From an uncultured Collinsella sp. (GTDB lineage: Bacteria > Actinomycetota > Coriobacteriia > Coriobacteriales > Coriobacteriaceae): a stretch of 64,000 nucleotides of DNA. The DNA lies in the NCBI GenBank assembly GCA_902491565.1, contig CABUIE010000005.1, forward strand, positions 62,001-126,000, in the 5' to 3' direction. Position 1 is the stretch's first letter, and each line of letters starts with the position of its first letter. A program made the translations under genes and the position numbers. The notes below the pieces were generated by a model. That model was not told where the DNA came from. It ran no database searches and worked only from the letters and a program-made list of their open reading frames with translations. Positions 17,504-26,155 of the stretch are shown piece after piece.

Positions 17504-19121
17504 GCTGCAGGTTTCTAACATTGCGCTCATTCGCGAGGCGACGCTGCTGCCGAGTGCCGGCCTGACTGTCCTGACCGGCGAGACCGGTGCCGGCAAGACC
17601 GCGCTGCTCTCGGCCCTCAAGCTTATTTTGGGTGAGCGCGCGGATTCGTCTATGGTGCGCGAGGGCGAGGCGCTGGCGAGCGTCGAGGCGCGCCTGTTTG
17701 ACGGCCCGCACGACACGGAGGGCTTCACGGTCCAACGCAGCCTTTCTGCCGAGGGCCGCAGCCGCGTGAAGATTGACGGTCGCATCGCCAGTGTGCGCGA
17801 GCTTTCGGAGCGCGTTGGCGTGATGATGGATCTGTGCGGCCAACACGAGCACCAGCGCTTGCTCGATCCGGCGCATCACGTTGCGATGGTCGATGCGTGG
17901 GCGGGCCGCTCTGCGCTCGAGGCGCTGGATGCGTACCGCGCCTGCTTTAAAGCATCGCGCGCTGCCGCCAAGGAGGTTCGACGTGTCGAAGAGGCCTCGC
18001 GTGCGCAGGGGAGCCGCGTCGAGGAGGCGCGCTTTGCCCTCGAGCGTATCGGCGAGGTCGACCCCAAGCCGGGCGAGTATGAGGAACTCGAGGAACTGCT
18101 GCCGCGCTCCGAACATGCCGAGGTACTGGTTGCCACGGCTAACGATGCCCATGCATCGCTTGCCGCCGAAGGGGGAGCGCTCGATGCCGTGAACAGCGCC
18201 GTGGCAGAGCTTTCCCGTATGGCTACCGTCGATCGCAAACTGGGTGACATTGCCGATGCACTTTCGGATGCCTGTATCTCACTTGAGGATTGCGCGAACG
18301 AGCTTCGTGCCTATCGCGATGGCGTTGCCTTCGACCCGCGCGAGCTCGCTCGCATGCGTGATCGGTATTCCGACCTCAAGGGCCTGTTGCGTCAGTGGGG
18401 TCCCACCATGGACGATGTTTTTGCCATGCGCGATCGCTCGCAAGAGCTGCTGTCCCTGGTCGATGATGGCGATGAACAGATCAAAAAGGCGCGTGAGGCA
18501 CTTGGGAGCGCCGAGCGCGAGTTGTTTGCCGCTGCCAAGGCACTTAAGCGCGCCCGCAATACGGCGGCCCCGCGCTTCTGCCACGAGGTTGGCCGCCAGA
18601 TGGCGCGCCTGGAGATGGGCGGTGCTGAGCTGGTCTGGGAGTCTCGCGATCTCCCTCGCGCTGAGTGGACACCTGCGGGTCCCTCGAGCTATGAGCTGCT
18701 GTATCGCAGCGGCGCCGGCTTGACACCTCGTCCCCTGCGCCGCATTGCGTCGGGCGGCGAGCTCAGCCGCGTCATGCTGGCAAGCAAGGTTGTCCTCGGT
18801 AATGCGGATGGTGTCGATACGCTCGTGTTTGACGAGGTCGATGCCGGTGTCGGTGGCTCCACGGCGCGTGCACTCGCGGGCGTGCTGGCAGATCTCGCCG
18901 CTACGCATCAGGTGATTGTCGTAACCCACTTGGCGCAGGTCGCCGTCATGGCTGACAAGCATTATGTCGTCAGCAAGGAACCGGGCGATGTTCCCCAGAC
19001 GCATTTGGACGAGGTAACCGGCGAAGCGCGTACTGCCGAGATCGCCCGCATGTTGAGCGGCGATCAGTCCGAGGCAAGCTTGGCGCATGCCAAGCAGATG
19101 CTTGAAGAAGCTCGAGGTTAG
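17493..19121 (+). CDS. recN: DNA repair protein RecN
   Basis: An SMC-like ATPase (542 residues) acting early in double-strand break repair. Walker A GETGAGKTALLSALKL (residues about 30-45), DLCGQHEHQRLLDP, coiled-coil arms around residues 150-350, signature-like RRIASGGELSRVMLA, and Walker B LVFDEVDAGVGG followed by VIVVTHLAQVA. The last gene of the long alaS-recN block, convergent with the RpiR regulator gene. Confidence 0.95.
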   Translation: MIDELQVSNIALIREATLLPSAGLTVLTGETGAGKTALLSALKLILGERADSSMVREGEALASVEARLFDGPHDTEGFTVQRSLSAEGRSRVKIDGRIASVRELSERVGVMMDLCGQHEHQRLLDPAHHVAMVDAWAGRSALEALDAYRACFKASRAAAKEVRRVEEASRAQGSRVEEARFALERIGEVDPKPGEYEELEELLPRSEHAEVLVATANDAHASLAAEGGALDAVNSAVAELSRMATVDRKLGDIADALSDACISLEDCANELRAYRDGVAFDPRELARMRDRYSDLKGLLRQWGPTMDDVFAMRDRSQELLSLVDDGDEQIKKAREALGSAERELFAAAKALKRARNTAAPRFCHEVGRQMARLEMGGAELVWESRDLPRAEWTPAGPSSYELLYRSGAGLTPRPLRRIASGGELSRVMLASKVVLGNADGVDTLVFDEVDAGVGGSTARALAGVLADLAATHQVIVVTHLAQVAVMADKHYVVSKEPGDVPQTHLDEVTGEARTAEIARMLSGDQSEASLAHAKQMLEEARG

Positions 19122-19139
19122 GTCGTATCAGCGGTGTTG

Positions 19140-19172
19140 GTGGGACAAAATAGACTGAAATTTTTATCCCAC
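19140..19172. terminator. Weak convergent terminator-like hairpin
   Basis: GTGGGA and TCCCAC form a 6-bp stem between the convergent recN and RpiR genes. The loop is long (21 nt) and contains AAAA and TTTTT tracts, but no clean T-run follows. Confidence 0.35.
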
Positions 19173-19180
19173 TACGCGTT

Positions 19181-20038
19181 TTACTCAACGACCTTATCCG
19201 GCTGGATGAGCTCCTCGTAGTAGCTGATATGCTCGCGAGCGTCTTCAATCTCGGGCAGCAGGAAGTTGTAGATGACTTCGATGATCATCGTGGCGCTGAT
19301 CTTAGAGAACGCAAAGTCGCCCGTTGTCAGCAGCGCTTCGTGGTTGACGGTGTTAAAAGTGTAGTCTGCCAGGCGCGCGAGCGGGGATTTACTGTCGCTG
19401 CTGATGACGACTACGGTTGCGCCGCAGTTGCGAGCCGCTTTTGCCATGCGATTCAGTCGGCGCGATTTGCCAGAGTTTGAGATTAGCACGATAACGTCAC
19501 CCGGGCGCAACGTGAGCGCAAAGCCGATTGATGTCTCGCTAATGGTGCTCGCCATGCAGCGCAGGCCCAGCTGCGAAAACTTAAACGTCGCATCGAGCGC
19601 GACCGCGTTCGTATTGCCCACAGCCGCAAACTCAATAACCCCTGCATGCTTAAGGGCATGCACAACAGCCGCCAGCGTATCGTGGTCGATACCGTCGATG
19701 GTCGCATTAAGCTCGCTCACCTTGGCAGCCAGGATGTTCTTGAGGCTCTGCTCCATATTGTCGAGCGAGACCTCGTCGGTCAGGCCCTCGTTGCGCTGGC
19801 TTTCCAAATCCCTCGCCAACGAAAACTGAAAGCTGCGGAAGCTGCCAAACCCAAGCTTGCGGCAGAAGCGCGAAACGGTCGCCTCGGACGTGGCAGCGGC
19901 GCGTGAGAGCTGAGCCGCCGTGAGGCGTGGAGCCTCGGACTGGTGCTCCAATATATAGTCGACAATGCGCTGCTCGGATTCGCTGTATCCCTGATGGGTG
20001 CTAATGAGGGAAAGTGCGCTCTTGCTACTATCGGTCAT
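19181..20038 (-). CDS. RpiR/MurR family transcriptional regulator
   Basis: A 285-residue regulator with an N-terminal helix-turn-helix of the RpiR type (SEQRIVDYILEHQ, TAAQLSRAAATSEATVSRFCRKLGF split over residues 17-60) and a C-terminal SIS sugar-phosphate-binding domain (AVGNTNAVALDATFKF, VIVLISNSGKSRRLNRM). Start at 20038 with CAGGAG upstream. It is divergent from the fructose-type PTS gene, so it probably senses a sugar phosphate and controls the PTS promoter between them. Confidence 0.88.
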   Translation of the reverse strand: MTDSSKSALSLISTHQGYSESEQRIVDYILEHQSEAPRLTAAQLSRAAATSEATVSRFCRKLGFGSFRSFQFSLARDLESQRNEGLTDEVSLDNMEQSLKNILAAKVSELNATIDGIDHDTLAAVVHALKHAGVIEFAAVGNTNAVALDATFKFSQLGLRCMASTISETSIGFALTLRPGDVIVLISNSGKSRRLNRMAKAARNCGATVVVISSDSKSPLARLADYTFNTVNHEALLTTGDFAFSKISATMIIEVIYNFLLPEIEDAREHISYYEELIQPDKVVE

Positions 20039-20086
20039 GGATGGCTCCTGGTTGGCATGAAAATCTAGCTTGATTTGCAATGCCAT

Positions 20087-20289
20087 AGTATACGGGCATT
20101 TTCAATTACAAGATACACCTTGCCGTTTCAAGTGTTGATGGTAAACTTTCACTTGCCGTTTACGGTTATGAAAGAACCTTTCACCGGAGAATTGCGCCTT
20201 GTCTCTTCTCACGCGGACGGTAGGTTGGTATCTTTCAAGTGTGGAAAAACGCGCATCGAAGCGCGTGTAGGGGAGCGCCCGCGGGCGCT
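20087..20289 (+). promoter_or_regulatory. PTS gene control region with repeats and two hairpins
   Basis: CTTGCCGTTT occurs twice (from 20119 and from 20152, 33 bp apart). CAAGTG/CACTTG forms an inverted repeat (20129-20155 region), and CTTTCAAGTG recurs near 20232. Just before the start codon are a 6-bp hairpin ACGCGC/GCGCGT (20249-20266) and a perfect 16-nt palindrome AGCGCCCGCGGGCGCT (20274-20289). The repeats are candidate RpiR operators; the hairpins lie in the likely mRNA leader. Confidence 0.5.
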
Positions 20290-20310
20290 GTACTCAAGAA
20301 GGAGGGACAC

Positions 20311-22314
20311 ATGGCTAAGTTTGACATCATCGCCGCGACCGGTTGCCCGACCGGCATTGCGCACACCTTCATGGCGAAGGAGGCGCTGGAGAAGGCTGCT
20401 GCCGAGCGAGGTCTGACCATTAAGGTCGAGACTCATGGCCAGGTCGGCGTCGAGAACGAGCTCACCAAGAGCGAGATCGCCGGTGCCAAGGCCGTCGTTG
20501 TCGCAGCCGATAAGGATGTCCAGGCTGAGCGTTTCGCCGGTAAGCCCATGGTTTCCGTTGGTGTTTCCAAGGCCCTGTCTGTCGAGGCTGCTGGTAAGCT
20601 GATCGACCGCGCGCTCGCCGCCAAGGGCGACGACACGGTTGCCGCTGCCGCCGATGTCGAGGACGAGGTCGAGGAGAAGGAGTCCATCGGCCACGTCATC
20701 TACAAGCACCTCATGAACGGCGTCAGCCACATGCTGGTCTTCGTCGTTGCCGGTGGTGTTCTGACCGCCATTTCGTTCCTGTGGGGCATCACGTCCTTTG
20801 ATTCGACGGCTGCCGACTACAACAGCTTTGCCGCGATGCTCAAGATTATCGGCGGTATCGCCATGAACCTCATGGTTCCGGTGCTCTCCGCTTACATCGC
20901 CGAGTCCATCGGCAAGCGCCCGGCGCTCGTCCCCGGTTTTGTTGCCGGTATGATCGCCATCCAGGGCTTGCCTGTTAACGCCGATACCGGCATGATCGAC
21001 GCCGGTGGCGCAGGTGTGGGCTTTGGCTTCCTAGGCGGCATCGTCGGCGGCTTCCTCGCTGGCTATGTCATCCTGCTGCTCGAGAAGGTTTTCTCTAAAA
21101 TTCCTGCGAGCCTTAATGGCCTGAAGGCAATTTTCCTGTATCCGCTGTGCTCTACCGCCATCGTCGGTCTGGTCATGCTCGGTATTTCCGGCCCCATGGC
21201 TGCCATTAACCAGGGCATGATGGATTTCCTGCAGAGCCTCGGTAACTCCGGTCCGGTGATCCTTGGCCTGGCCATCGGCTGCATGTGCGCCTTTGATATG
21301 GGCGGCCCGGTCAACAAGGCTGCTTACGCTACTGGCACCTTCCTGCTCGGTACCGCTCTCGAAGCTGGCGTCGGCACCGAGACCTACAACTTCGGCACCA
21401 ACTTCATGGCTGCCGTCTCCGCCGCTTGCATCGTTCCGCCGCTGATCACCACCTTCGCCGTCGTTGTCGGCAAGAAGTACTTCAGCCAGGAGGATCATGA
21501 CGCCGGTATCGTCAACCTCATCCTTGGTTGCACCCACATCACCGAGGGCGCCATTCCGTTCATGACCAAGAACATCTGGCCCGTTATGCCCATCATGATG
21601 CTCGGTTCTTCCATCGCTTCCATCTTGACCATCTTCTTCAACGTTCACGATCCGGCGCCTCACGGCGGCTTCCTGGTCCTGCCCGTTGTCGAGAACGGTC
21701 CGCTGTGGGTCCTCGCGATCCTCATCGGCGCCGTGGTCGGTGGCATCCTGTTCGTGGCTTTCAAGAAGTACGACTTCGAGAAGAACCAGAAGCCCGCTCC
21801 TGCAACCAAGCCGGTTGAGGCCCCCAAGGCCGCTGCCGTCGAGGCCCCCAAGGCCGAGGCTGCCGACTTCGTGAAGGTCGAGAACGTCTTTGTCGCCGAG
21901 GACTTCGCTTCTCGTGACGAGGCTCTGAGCTTTGTCTCCAACCAGGCCGTCAAGGCCGGTGTCGCGAGCGACGCCGATGCCGTGATGAACGCCTTCCTGG
22001 CCCGCGAGGCCGAGGGTACCACGGGCATGATGGAGGGCTTCGCCATTCCGCATGCCAAGTCCGATGCCATTACCGAGGCCGCCGTTATCGTCGTCAAGGA
22101 CGACTCCGGCGTCACCGGTTGGGACACCATGGACGGCGCTCCCGTCAACGTGGCTATCGCCCTGCTCATCCCCGGTGCCCAGGCTGGCACCACGCATCTC
22201 AAGATTCTGTCCAAGGTCGCCGAGGCGCTCATGGACGAGGACTTCCGTGCCACCGTCAAGGGTTCCAGCGACGCCGCCGAGATCGCCAAGACGATCAACG
22301 CCCGCCTGGTCTAA
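20311..22314 (+). CDS. fruA: Fructose-type PTS permease EIIBCA
   Basis: A 667-residue single-chain PTS transporter. The EIIB domain (residues 1-100) has the phosphocysteine loop ATGCPTGIAHTFMA. The EIIC domain (about 130-485) has some eight to ten membrane segments, with GGPVNKAAYATG and the substrate-linked GCTHITEGAIPF. A Pro/Ala-rich linker (about 488-520) leads to a C-terminal EIIA domain (about 525-667) with the active His in GFAIPHAKSD. Start ATG 20311 with AAGGAGG. It imports and phosphorylates fructose or a related sugar using HPr and EI encoded downstream; two PfkB kinases nearby fit a fructose-1-phosphate product. Confidence 0.92.
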   Translation: MAKFDIIAATGCPTGIAHTFMAKEALEKAAAERGLTIKVETHGQVGVENELTKSEIAGAKAVVVAADKDVQAERFAGKPMVSVGVSKALSVEAAGKLIDRALAAKGDDTVAAAADVEDEVEEKESIGHVIYKHLMNGVSHMLVFVVAGGVLTAISFLWGITSFDSTAADYNSFAAMLKIIGGIAMNLMVPVLSAYIAESIGKRPALVPGFVAGMIAIQGLPVNADTGMIDAGGAGVGFGFLGGIVGGFLAGYVILLLEKVFSKIPASLNGLKAIFLYPLCSTAIVGLVMLGISGPMAAINQGMMDFLQSLGNSGPVILGLAIGCMCAFDMGGPVNKAAYATGTFLLGTALEAGVGTETYNFGTNFMAAVSAACIVPPLITTFAVVVGKKYFSQEDHDAGIVNLILGCTHITEGAIPFMTKNIWPVMPIMMLGSSIASILTIFFNVHDPAPHGGFLVLPVVENGPLWVLAILIGAVVGGILFVAFKKYDFEKNQKPAPATKPVEAPKAAAVEAPKAEAADFVKVENVFVAEDFASRDEALSFVSNQAVKAGVASDADAVMNAFLAREAEGTTGMMEGFAIPHAKSDAITEAAVIVVKDDSGVTGWDTMDGAPVNVAIALLIPGAQAGTTHLKILSKVAEALMDEDFRATVKGSSDAAEIAKTINARLV

Positions 22315-22350
22315 TCCCCCAGCTCGCGAATAACATCGCCCCCTGTATAT

Positions 22351-22386
22351 AAGGCGGAGTCCCTCTCCAGGGCCTCCGCCTTTTTC
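22351..22386 (+). terminator. Rho-independent terminator after the PTS permease gene
   Basis: GGCGGAG (22353-22359) pairs with CTCCGCC (22374-22380), followed by five T residues. Confidence 0.8.
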
Positions 22387-22394
22387 ATCCTCAA

Positions 22395-22467
22395 ATAAGT
22401 TGCGGTGAAATAGGGACTGTTTAAACGATTCAACCCATAATTCAGTCCCTATTTCACCGCAACTTAT
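22395..22467. repeat. REP-like hairpin repeat, copy 1
   Basis: A perfect 25-bp inverted repeat (22395-22419 and 22443-22467) around a 23-nt loop. The arms begin ATAAGTTGCGGTGAAATAGG. A diverged copy with the same arm sequence lies at 53134-53202. No T-run, so not a simple terminator; compatible with REP/REPIN-type elements mobilised by a distant transposase. Confidence 0.75.
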
Positions 22468-22570
22468 AAAAGGGCATAGAGGGGGCCGCCTGTCGAGTCC
22501 TTGTCGCGAACAGATCATCAGCCAGAATTCCTTTCAGCCGACATTACTTTGGACCGACTGGGTTTCCGCA

Positions 22571-22722
22571 GCTTGCTCGCCCACAGGGGCCCGTGCGCGG
22601 CCTGTGAGATTTATCGCGAGTTCCGCACGAGCCGAAGAGCACTTAATGTGCTCTTCGTGCGAGCAGGACTGTAGAGCAGGAAATCTCACAGGCCGCGCAC
22701 GGGCCCCTGTGGGCGAGCAAGC
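22571..22722 (-). repeat. Long palindromic element with conserved core, copy 1
   Basis: A perfect 42-bp inverted repeat (22571-22612 and 22681-22722) encloses a 68-nt core. Read on the minus strand, the core is almost identical to that of the element at 60281-60401, although the arms are unrelated. Inside the core a 10-bp stem (22633-22642 with 22648-22657) has a TTAAT loop. Imperfect similarity between the two flanks extends outwards to about 22530 and 22764. The 545-nt gap between fruA and ptsH holds only the terminator, the REP-like hairpin, this element and the ptsH leader. Confidence 0.8.
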
Positions 22723-22859
22723 GGACGACAAACACATCTGTCCAATAATTCGTCTGAAACACAATGAAAAACCGTTTGATGTGAGTTAATATAAACAACG
22801 TCGTGAATCTGACTCCTGCCACATGCATGACAGGGGTTAAACACAAAAAGGAGTCAATT

Positions 22860-23123
22860 ATGGTTTCTGAGAAGGCTACCCTCGTTAATCCTCAGGGTCT
22901 GCACATGCGTCCGGCTGGTCTGTTCGCCTCCACCATGGGCAAGTACGCCTGTGACGTGACGGTCGTCACCCCCGAGAAGGAGGTCAACGGCAAGTCCCCG
23001 ATGGCCCTCATGGCTGCTGGTATCCCCTGCGGTACCGAGGTCGAGGTCAAGTGCGACGGCGCTGACGAGGCCGAGGCTCTGGCTGCTGCCATTGAGCTCA
23101 TCAAGAGCGGTCTTGGCGAGTAG
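22860..23123 (+). CDS. ptsH: Phosphocarrier protein HPr
   Basis: An 87-residue HPr. The EI-phosphorylated His lies in NPQGLHMRPAG (His at about residue 15), and the regulatory Ser in NGKSPMALMAAG, typical of Gram-positive HPr. Start ATG 22860 with AAGGAG; the longer frame from 22803 is unlikely. It transfers phosphate from EI (next gene) to EIIA domains such as that at 20311-22314. Confidence 0.95.
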   Translation: MVSEKATLVNPQGLHMRPAGLFASTMGKYACDVTVVTPEKEVNGKSPMALMAAGIPCGTEVEVKCDGADEAEALAAAIELIKSGLGE

Positions 23124-23168
23124 AACTCAAACGGGTCGCATGTTGAACAACTAAGTTCATATTTGGGG

Positions 23169-23205
23169 GCGCAGTGACCTGTTGTAAGGTAGCTGCGCTC
23201 TTTTG
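23169..23205 (+). terminator. Weak terminator or attenuator between ptsH and ptsI
   Basis: GCGCAG (23169-23174) and CTGCGC (23193-23198) form a 6-bp stem followed by TCTTTTG. It could let ptsH be made in excess of ptsI. Confidence 0.45.
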
Positions 23206-23250
23206 TCATGGATATGGCAAAACGCTTTATCACATGACACGGAGAGAGGA

Positions 23251-24960
23251 ATGGGAATGTATCAGGGAGTCAACGCTTCCGAGGGCATCGGTATCGGCAC
23301 CGTCATGGTCGCCGTCGATCCCGACTTGACGTTTGAGCCGCACGAGGTTGCCGATTCGGCAGCAGAGAAGGAGCGCTATCAGTCCGCTCTTTCGGTCTTC
23401 TGCGAGAAGACCCAGGCTCAGGCCGACCACATGAAGGAGACGGTGGGCGAGGCCGAGGCCGAGATCATGAGCGGACACATTGTCCTGGCTCAGGACCCGG
23501 GCATGACCGACGCCATCAACGCCGCCATTGACGGCGGTACCTGCGCCGAGCAGGCGCTCATGGACACCTCGACCATGTTCGAGAACATGTTCCTGTCCAT
23601 GGACGACGAGATGTTTCGTCTGCGCGCGGCCGACATCGCCGACATCCGCACCGGTATTCTGGCCGAGCTGCTGGGCAAGGAGGTCGTCGACCTCTCCGTC
23701 CTGCCCGAGAACACCGTCGTTGTCGTGCACGACCTCACGCCGTCCATGACCGCCACGATCGATAAGGCCCACGTTGCCGGTATCGTCACCGAGACCGGTG
23801 GCCGCACGTCGCACTCCGCGATCATTGCGCGTGCCCTCGAGATCCCGGCTGTCCTTTCGGTTTCCAACAGCTGCACCGCGCTGCGCAACGGTATGACCGT
23901 CGTCGTCGACGGTGGCAAGGGTATCGTCGAGGCCGATCCCGACGAGGAGACGCTCGCTGCCTACACCGCCAAGGCCGAGGCCTTCGCTGCCGAGAAGGCA
24001 GCCCTCGAGGCCTTCCGTGGCAAGCCGTCCGTGACTGCCGATGGCATCAAGAAGATCATCGCCTGCAACATCGGTAACCCCGATGACGTGCCCAACGCGC
24101 TCGATCACGACGCCGAGGCCATCGGTCTGTTCCGCTCCGAGTTCCTGTTCATGGACTCTGCCGAGCTTCCTTCCGAGGAGGAGCAGTTCAACGCCTACCG
24201 TAAGGTCGCCAGCGCGCTCAAGGGTGCTCCGGTCATCATCCGTACGCTCGATGTGGGTGGCGACAAGGAGATTCCGTATCTGCATATGGTCAAGGAAGAC
24301 AACCCCTTCATGGGCTTCCGCGCCGTGCGTTACTGCCTGGCCAATCCCGACCAGTACAAGGTCCAGCTCCGCGCTCTGCTGCGCGCTAGCGCCTTCGGTG
24401 ACGTCAAGATTATGATCCCGCTCGTCACCTGCGTCGAGGAGGTCTTGGCTGTCAAGGAGCTCGTCGAGCAGTGCAAGGCCGAGCTGACCGAAGAGGGTCG
24501 CAAGTTCAACGAGAACATCGAGGTCGGCATCATGGTCGAGACGCCTGCCGCTTCGCTGCTCGCAGACCGTCTTGCCGAGGTTGCCGACTTCTTCTCCATC
24601 GGCACCAACGACCTGATCGGCTACACCATGTGCGCCGACCGTGGCAACGACACCATCTCCAACCTGTACCAGGTGTACTATCCCGCCGTGCTCCGCTCGC
24701 TCAAGAACATCATCGAGAGCGGCGTGAAGGCCGGCATCATGGTCGGTATGTGCGGCGAGGCCGCTGCCGATCCGCTGCTCGAGCCGCTGCTGATCAGCTG
24801 GGGCCTGGAGGAGTTCTCGATGAGCGCTCCGTCGATCCTGCGCGCCCGCAAGACCATCAGCCAGTGGACCAAGGCCGAGTGCGACGAGCTCGCCGAGAAG
24901 GCGCTCGCCTGCAACACCGCCGCCGAGGTCAAGGCACTGCTCGAGTCCGCAGCTCGCTAA
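23251..24960 (+). CDS. ptsI: PTS enzyme I (phosphoenolpyruvate-protein phosphotransferase)
   Basis: EI (about 569 residues) takes phosphate from PEP and passes it to HPr. The N-terminal part carries the HPr-binding helices and the swivelling His domain with GGRTSHSAIIARALEIPAV. The C-terminal PEP barrel has GLFRSEFLFMD, EEEQFNAYRKV, LDVGGDKEIPYL and SIGTNDLIGYTM, with the catalytic Cys in VGMCGEAAADP. ATG 23251 and ATG 23257 are both possible, each preceded by a GGAGAGAGGA stretch. Confidence 0.95.
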   Translation: MGMYQGVNASEGIGIGTVMVAVDPDLTFEPHEVADSAAEKERYQSALSVFCEKTQAQADHMKETVGEAEAEIMSGHIVLAQDPGMTDAINAAIDGGTCAEQALMDTSTMFENMFLSMDDEMFRLRAADIADIRTGILAELLGKEVVDLSVLPENTVVVVHDLTPSMTATIDKAHVAGIVTETGGRTSHSAIIARALEIPAVLSVSNSCTALRNGMTVVVDGGKGIVEADPDEETLAAYTAKAEAFAAEKAALEAFRGKPSVTADGIKKIIACNIGNPDDVPNALDHDAEAIGLFRSEFLFMDSAELPSEEEQFNAYRKVASALKGAPVIIRTLDVGGDKEIPYLHMVKEDNPFMGFRAVRYCLANPDQYKVQLRALLRASAFGDVKIMIPLVTCVEEVLAVKELVEQCKAELTEEGRKFNENIEVGIMVETPAASLLADRLAEVADFFSIGTNDLIGYTMCADRGNDTISNLYQVYYPAVLRSLKNIIESGVKAGIMVGMCGEAAADPLLEPLLISWGLEEFSMSAPSILRARKTISQWTKAECDELAEKALACNTAAEVKALLESAAR

Positions 24961-24977
24961 TTTGGTATCAGAGGTAA

Positions 24978-25007
24978 CCGCGTGGTTGGAATGGGCCGGC
25001 CACGCGG
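24978..25007 (+). other. Intercistronic hairpin between ptsI and the first kinase gene
   Basis: A perfect 8-bp stem, CCGCGTGG with CCACGCGG, around a 14-nt loop. No T-run. It may protect or process the transcript. Confidence 0.4.
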
Positions 25008-25034
25008 CCCTCACATATACAGGGGGTACTGTAA

Positions 25035-25967
25035 ATGTTCTACACGCTAACCGCTAACCCGGCTGTCGACATGACGGTTTCGAGTTCTCCGCTCGAGCCC
25101 GACGAGAACGTCCGCACCGGCTCGGCCAGCTACACGGCTAACGGCAAGGGCCTCGACGTGTCCTTCGCCTTTAAGAAGATGGGCGTCGACACCGTCGCGC
25201 TCGGCTTCTTCGCCGGCTTCACGGGCAAGTTCATCGTCGAGGAGGTCATGAACCTGGGTTGCCTCTGCCGCCCGGTCTGGACCGACGGTATCACGCGCAT
25301 TAACACCTACGTCAACGATGGCCAGCACGAGTACGGCATCCTGAACCCGGGTGCTCCGATCACGCCGCAGCACCAGGAGGAGCTCTACAACATCCTGGAC
25401 ACCGCGGGCGATCTCGAGTGCCTGATCGTTTCCGGCTCCGTTCCTCCCAAAGCTACGCCTGACTTCCTGGCTAAGGTCATGGAGCACGCTCAGGCTCGTG
25501 GCGCCGACGTCGTCCTGGACCTGTCCTCCGACAAGCTCAAGGAGCTCGCTCACAAGAAGCCTCTGCTCATCAAGCCGAACCATCACGAGATGAAGGCCAT
25601 CTTCGGCGTGCCGGTCGACACCGACGACGAGGTCCGCGTTGCCATGAAGATGGCTCACGACGCTGGCGTTCAGAACGTGCTGCTCACCCGTGGTAGCCGC
25701 GGCGACGCTTACTTCTCCAACGGCGAGGACATCTGGTACGCCAAGCGTGAGTTCAACATCAAGCTGGTTTCTTCTGTCTGCGCCGGCGACTGCACCCTCG
25801 CTGCGTTCCTGCACAAGTGGTACAGGGATCGCGACAACGTCGAGGAGGCCATGAAGCTCGCTATGGCCACCGGCGCCAACGTTGCCGAGTCCGTCGGCAT
25901 CGGCGACTTCGGTCACGTCGACGAGTACAGCAAGCGCGTTGCTGTCCGCAAGCTCGATCGTCAGTAA
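25035..25967 (+). CDS. PfkB-family sugar-phosphate kinase (1-phosphofructokinase type), copy 1
   Basis: A 310-residue ribokinase-fold enzyme beginning MFYTLTANPAVDMTV, the 1-phosphofructokinase/tagatose-6-phosphate kinase N-terminus. NGKGLDVSFAFKKMG is the substrate-binding stretch, SGSVPP the mid motif, and SVCAGDCTLAAFL the ATP/anion-hole motif with the catalytic Asp. LLIKPNHHEMKAIFG is the usual KPN motif. It would phosphorylate fructose-1-phosphate from the PTS to fructose-1,6-bisphosphate. AGGGGG precedes the start. The downstream gene is a paralogue, similar along its whole length. Confidence 0.85.
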   Translation: MFYTLTANPAVDMTVSSSPLEPDENVRTGSASYTANGKGLDVSFAFKKMGVDTVALGFFAGFTGKFIVEEVMNLGCLCRPVWTDGITRINTYVNDGQHEYGILNPGAPITPQHQEELYNILDTAGDLECLIVSGSVPPKATPDFLAKVMEHAQARGADVVLDLSSDKLKELAHKKPLLIKPNHHEMKAIFGVPVDTDDEVRVAMKMAHDAGVQNVLLTRGSRGDAYFSNGEDIWYAKREFNIKLVSSVCAGDCTLAAFLHKWYRDRDNVEEAMKLAMATGANVAESVGIGDFGHVDEYSKRVAVRKLDRQ

Positions 25968-25995
25968 TCGAAACGCGACATATTCGTGCGCATGT

Positions 25996-26026
25996 GGCGC
26001 CCCGGTTTCGGCTGGGGCGCCTTTTT
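25996..26026 (+). terminator. Rho-independent terminator
   Basis: GGCGCCCC (25996-26003) with GGGGCGCC (26014-26021), then five T residues. It ends the ptsI-kinase transcript before the second kinase gene. Confidence 0.85.
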
Positions 26027-26155
26027 GTTCCGCCGCGGGGGAGAGGTGTCCCGCCGTACTTCATCGCTTCCACACCGTTCGCCGAGTTGTCCTAGCCTTT
26101 TACCGATGCGTGGAATATACTTTCATTAACACGTTGCTTCGTGAAAGGAACATTC

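Noticed and set aside
22604..22789. Small coding frames over the palindromic elements, including the upstream extension of sdaA to 60486
   Set aside because: The similar peptides from both elements come from the conserved DNA core read in open frames; arms and stem pairing explain the conservation better than protein coding.
23230..25014. 594-codon minus-strand frame opposite ptsI
   Set aside because: Covers the same DNA as EI with all its motifs; the translation has no recognisable domain.
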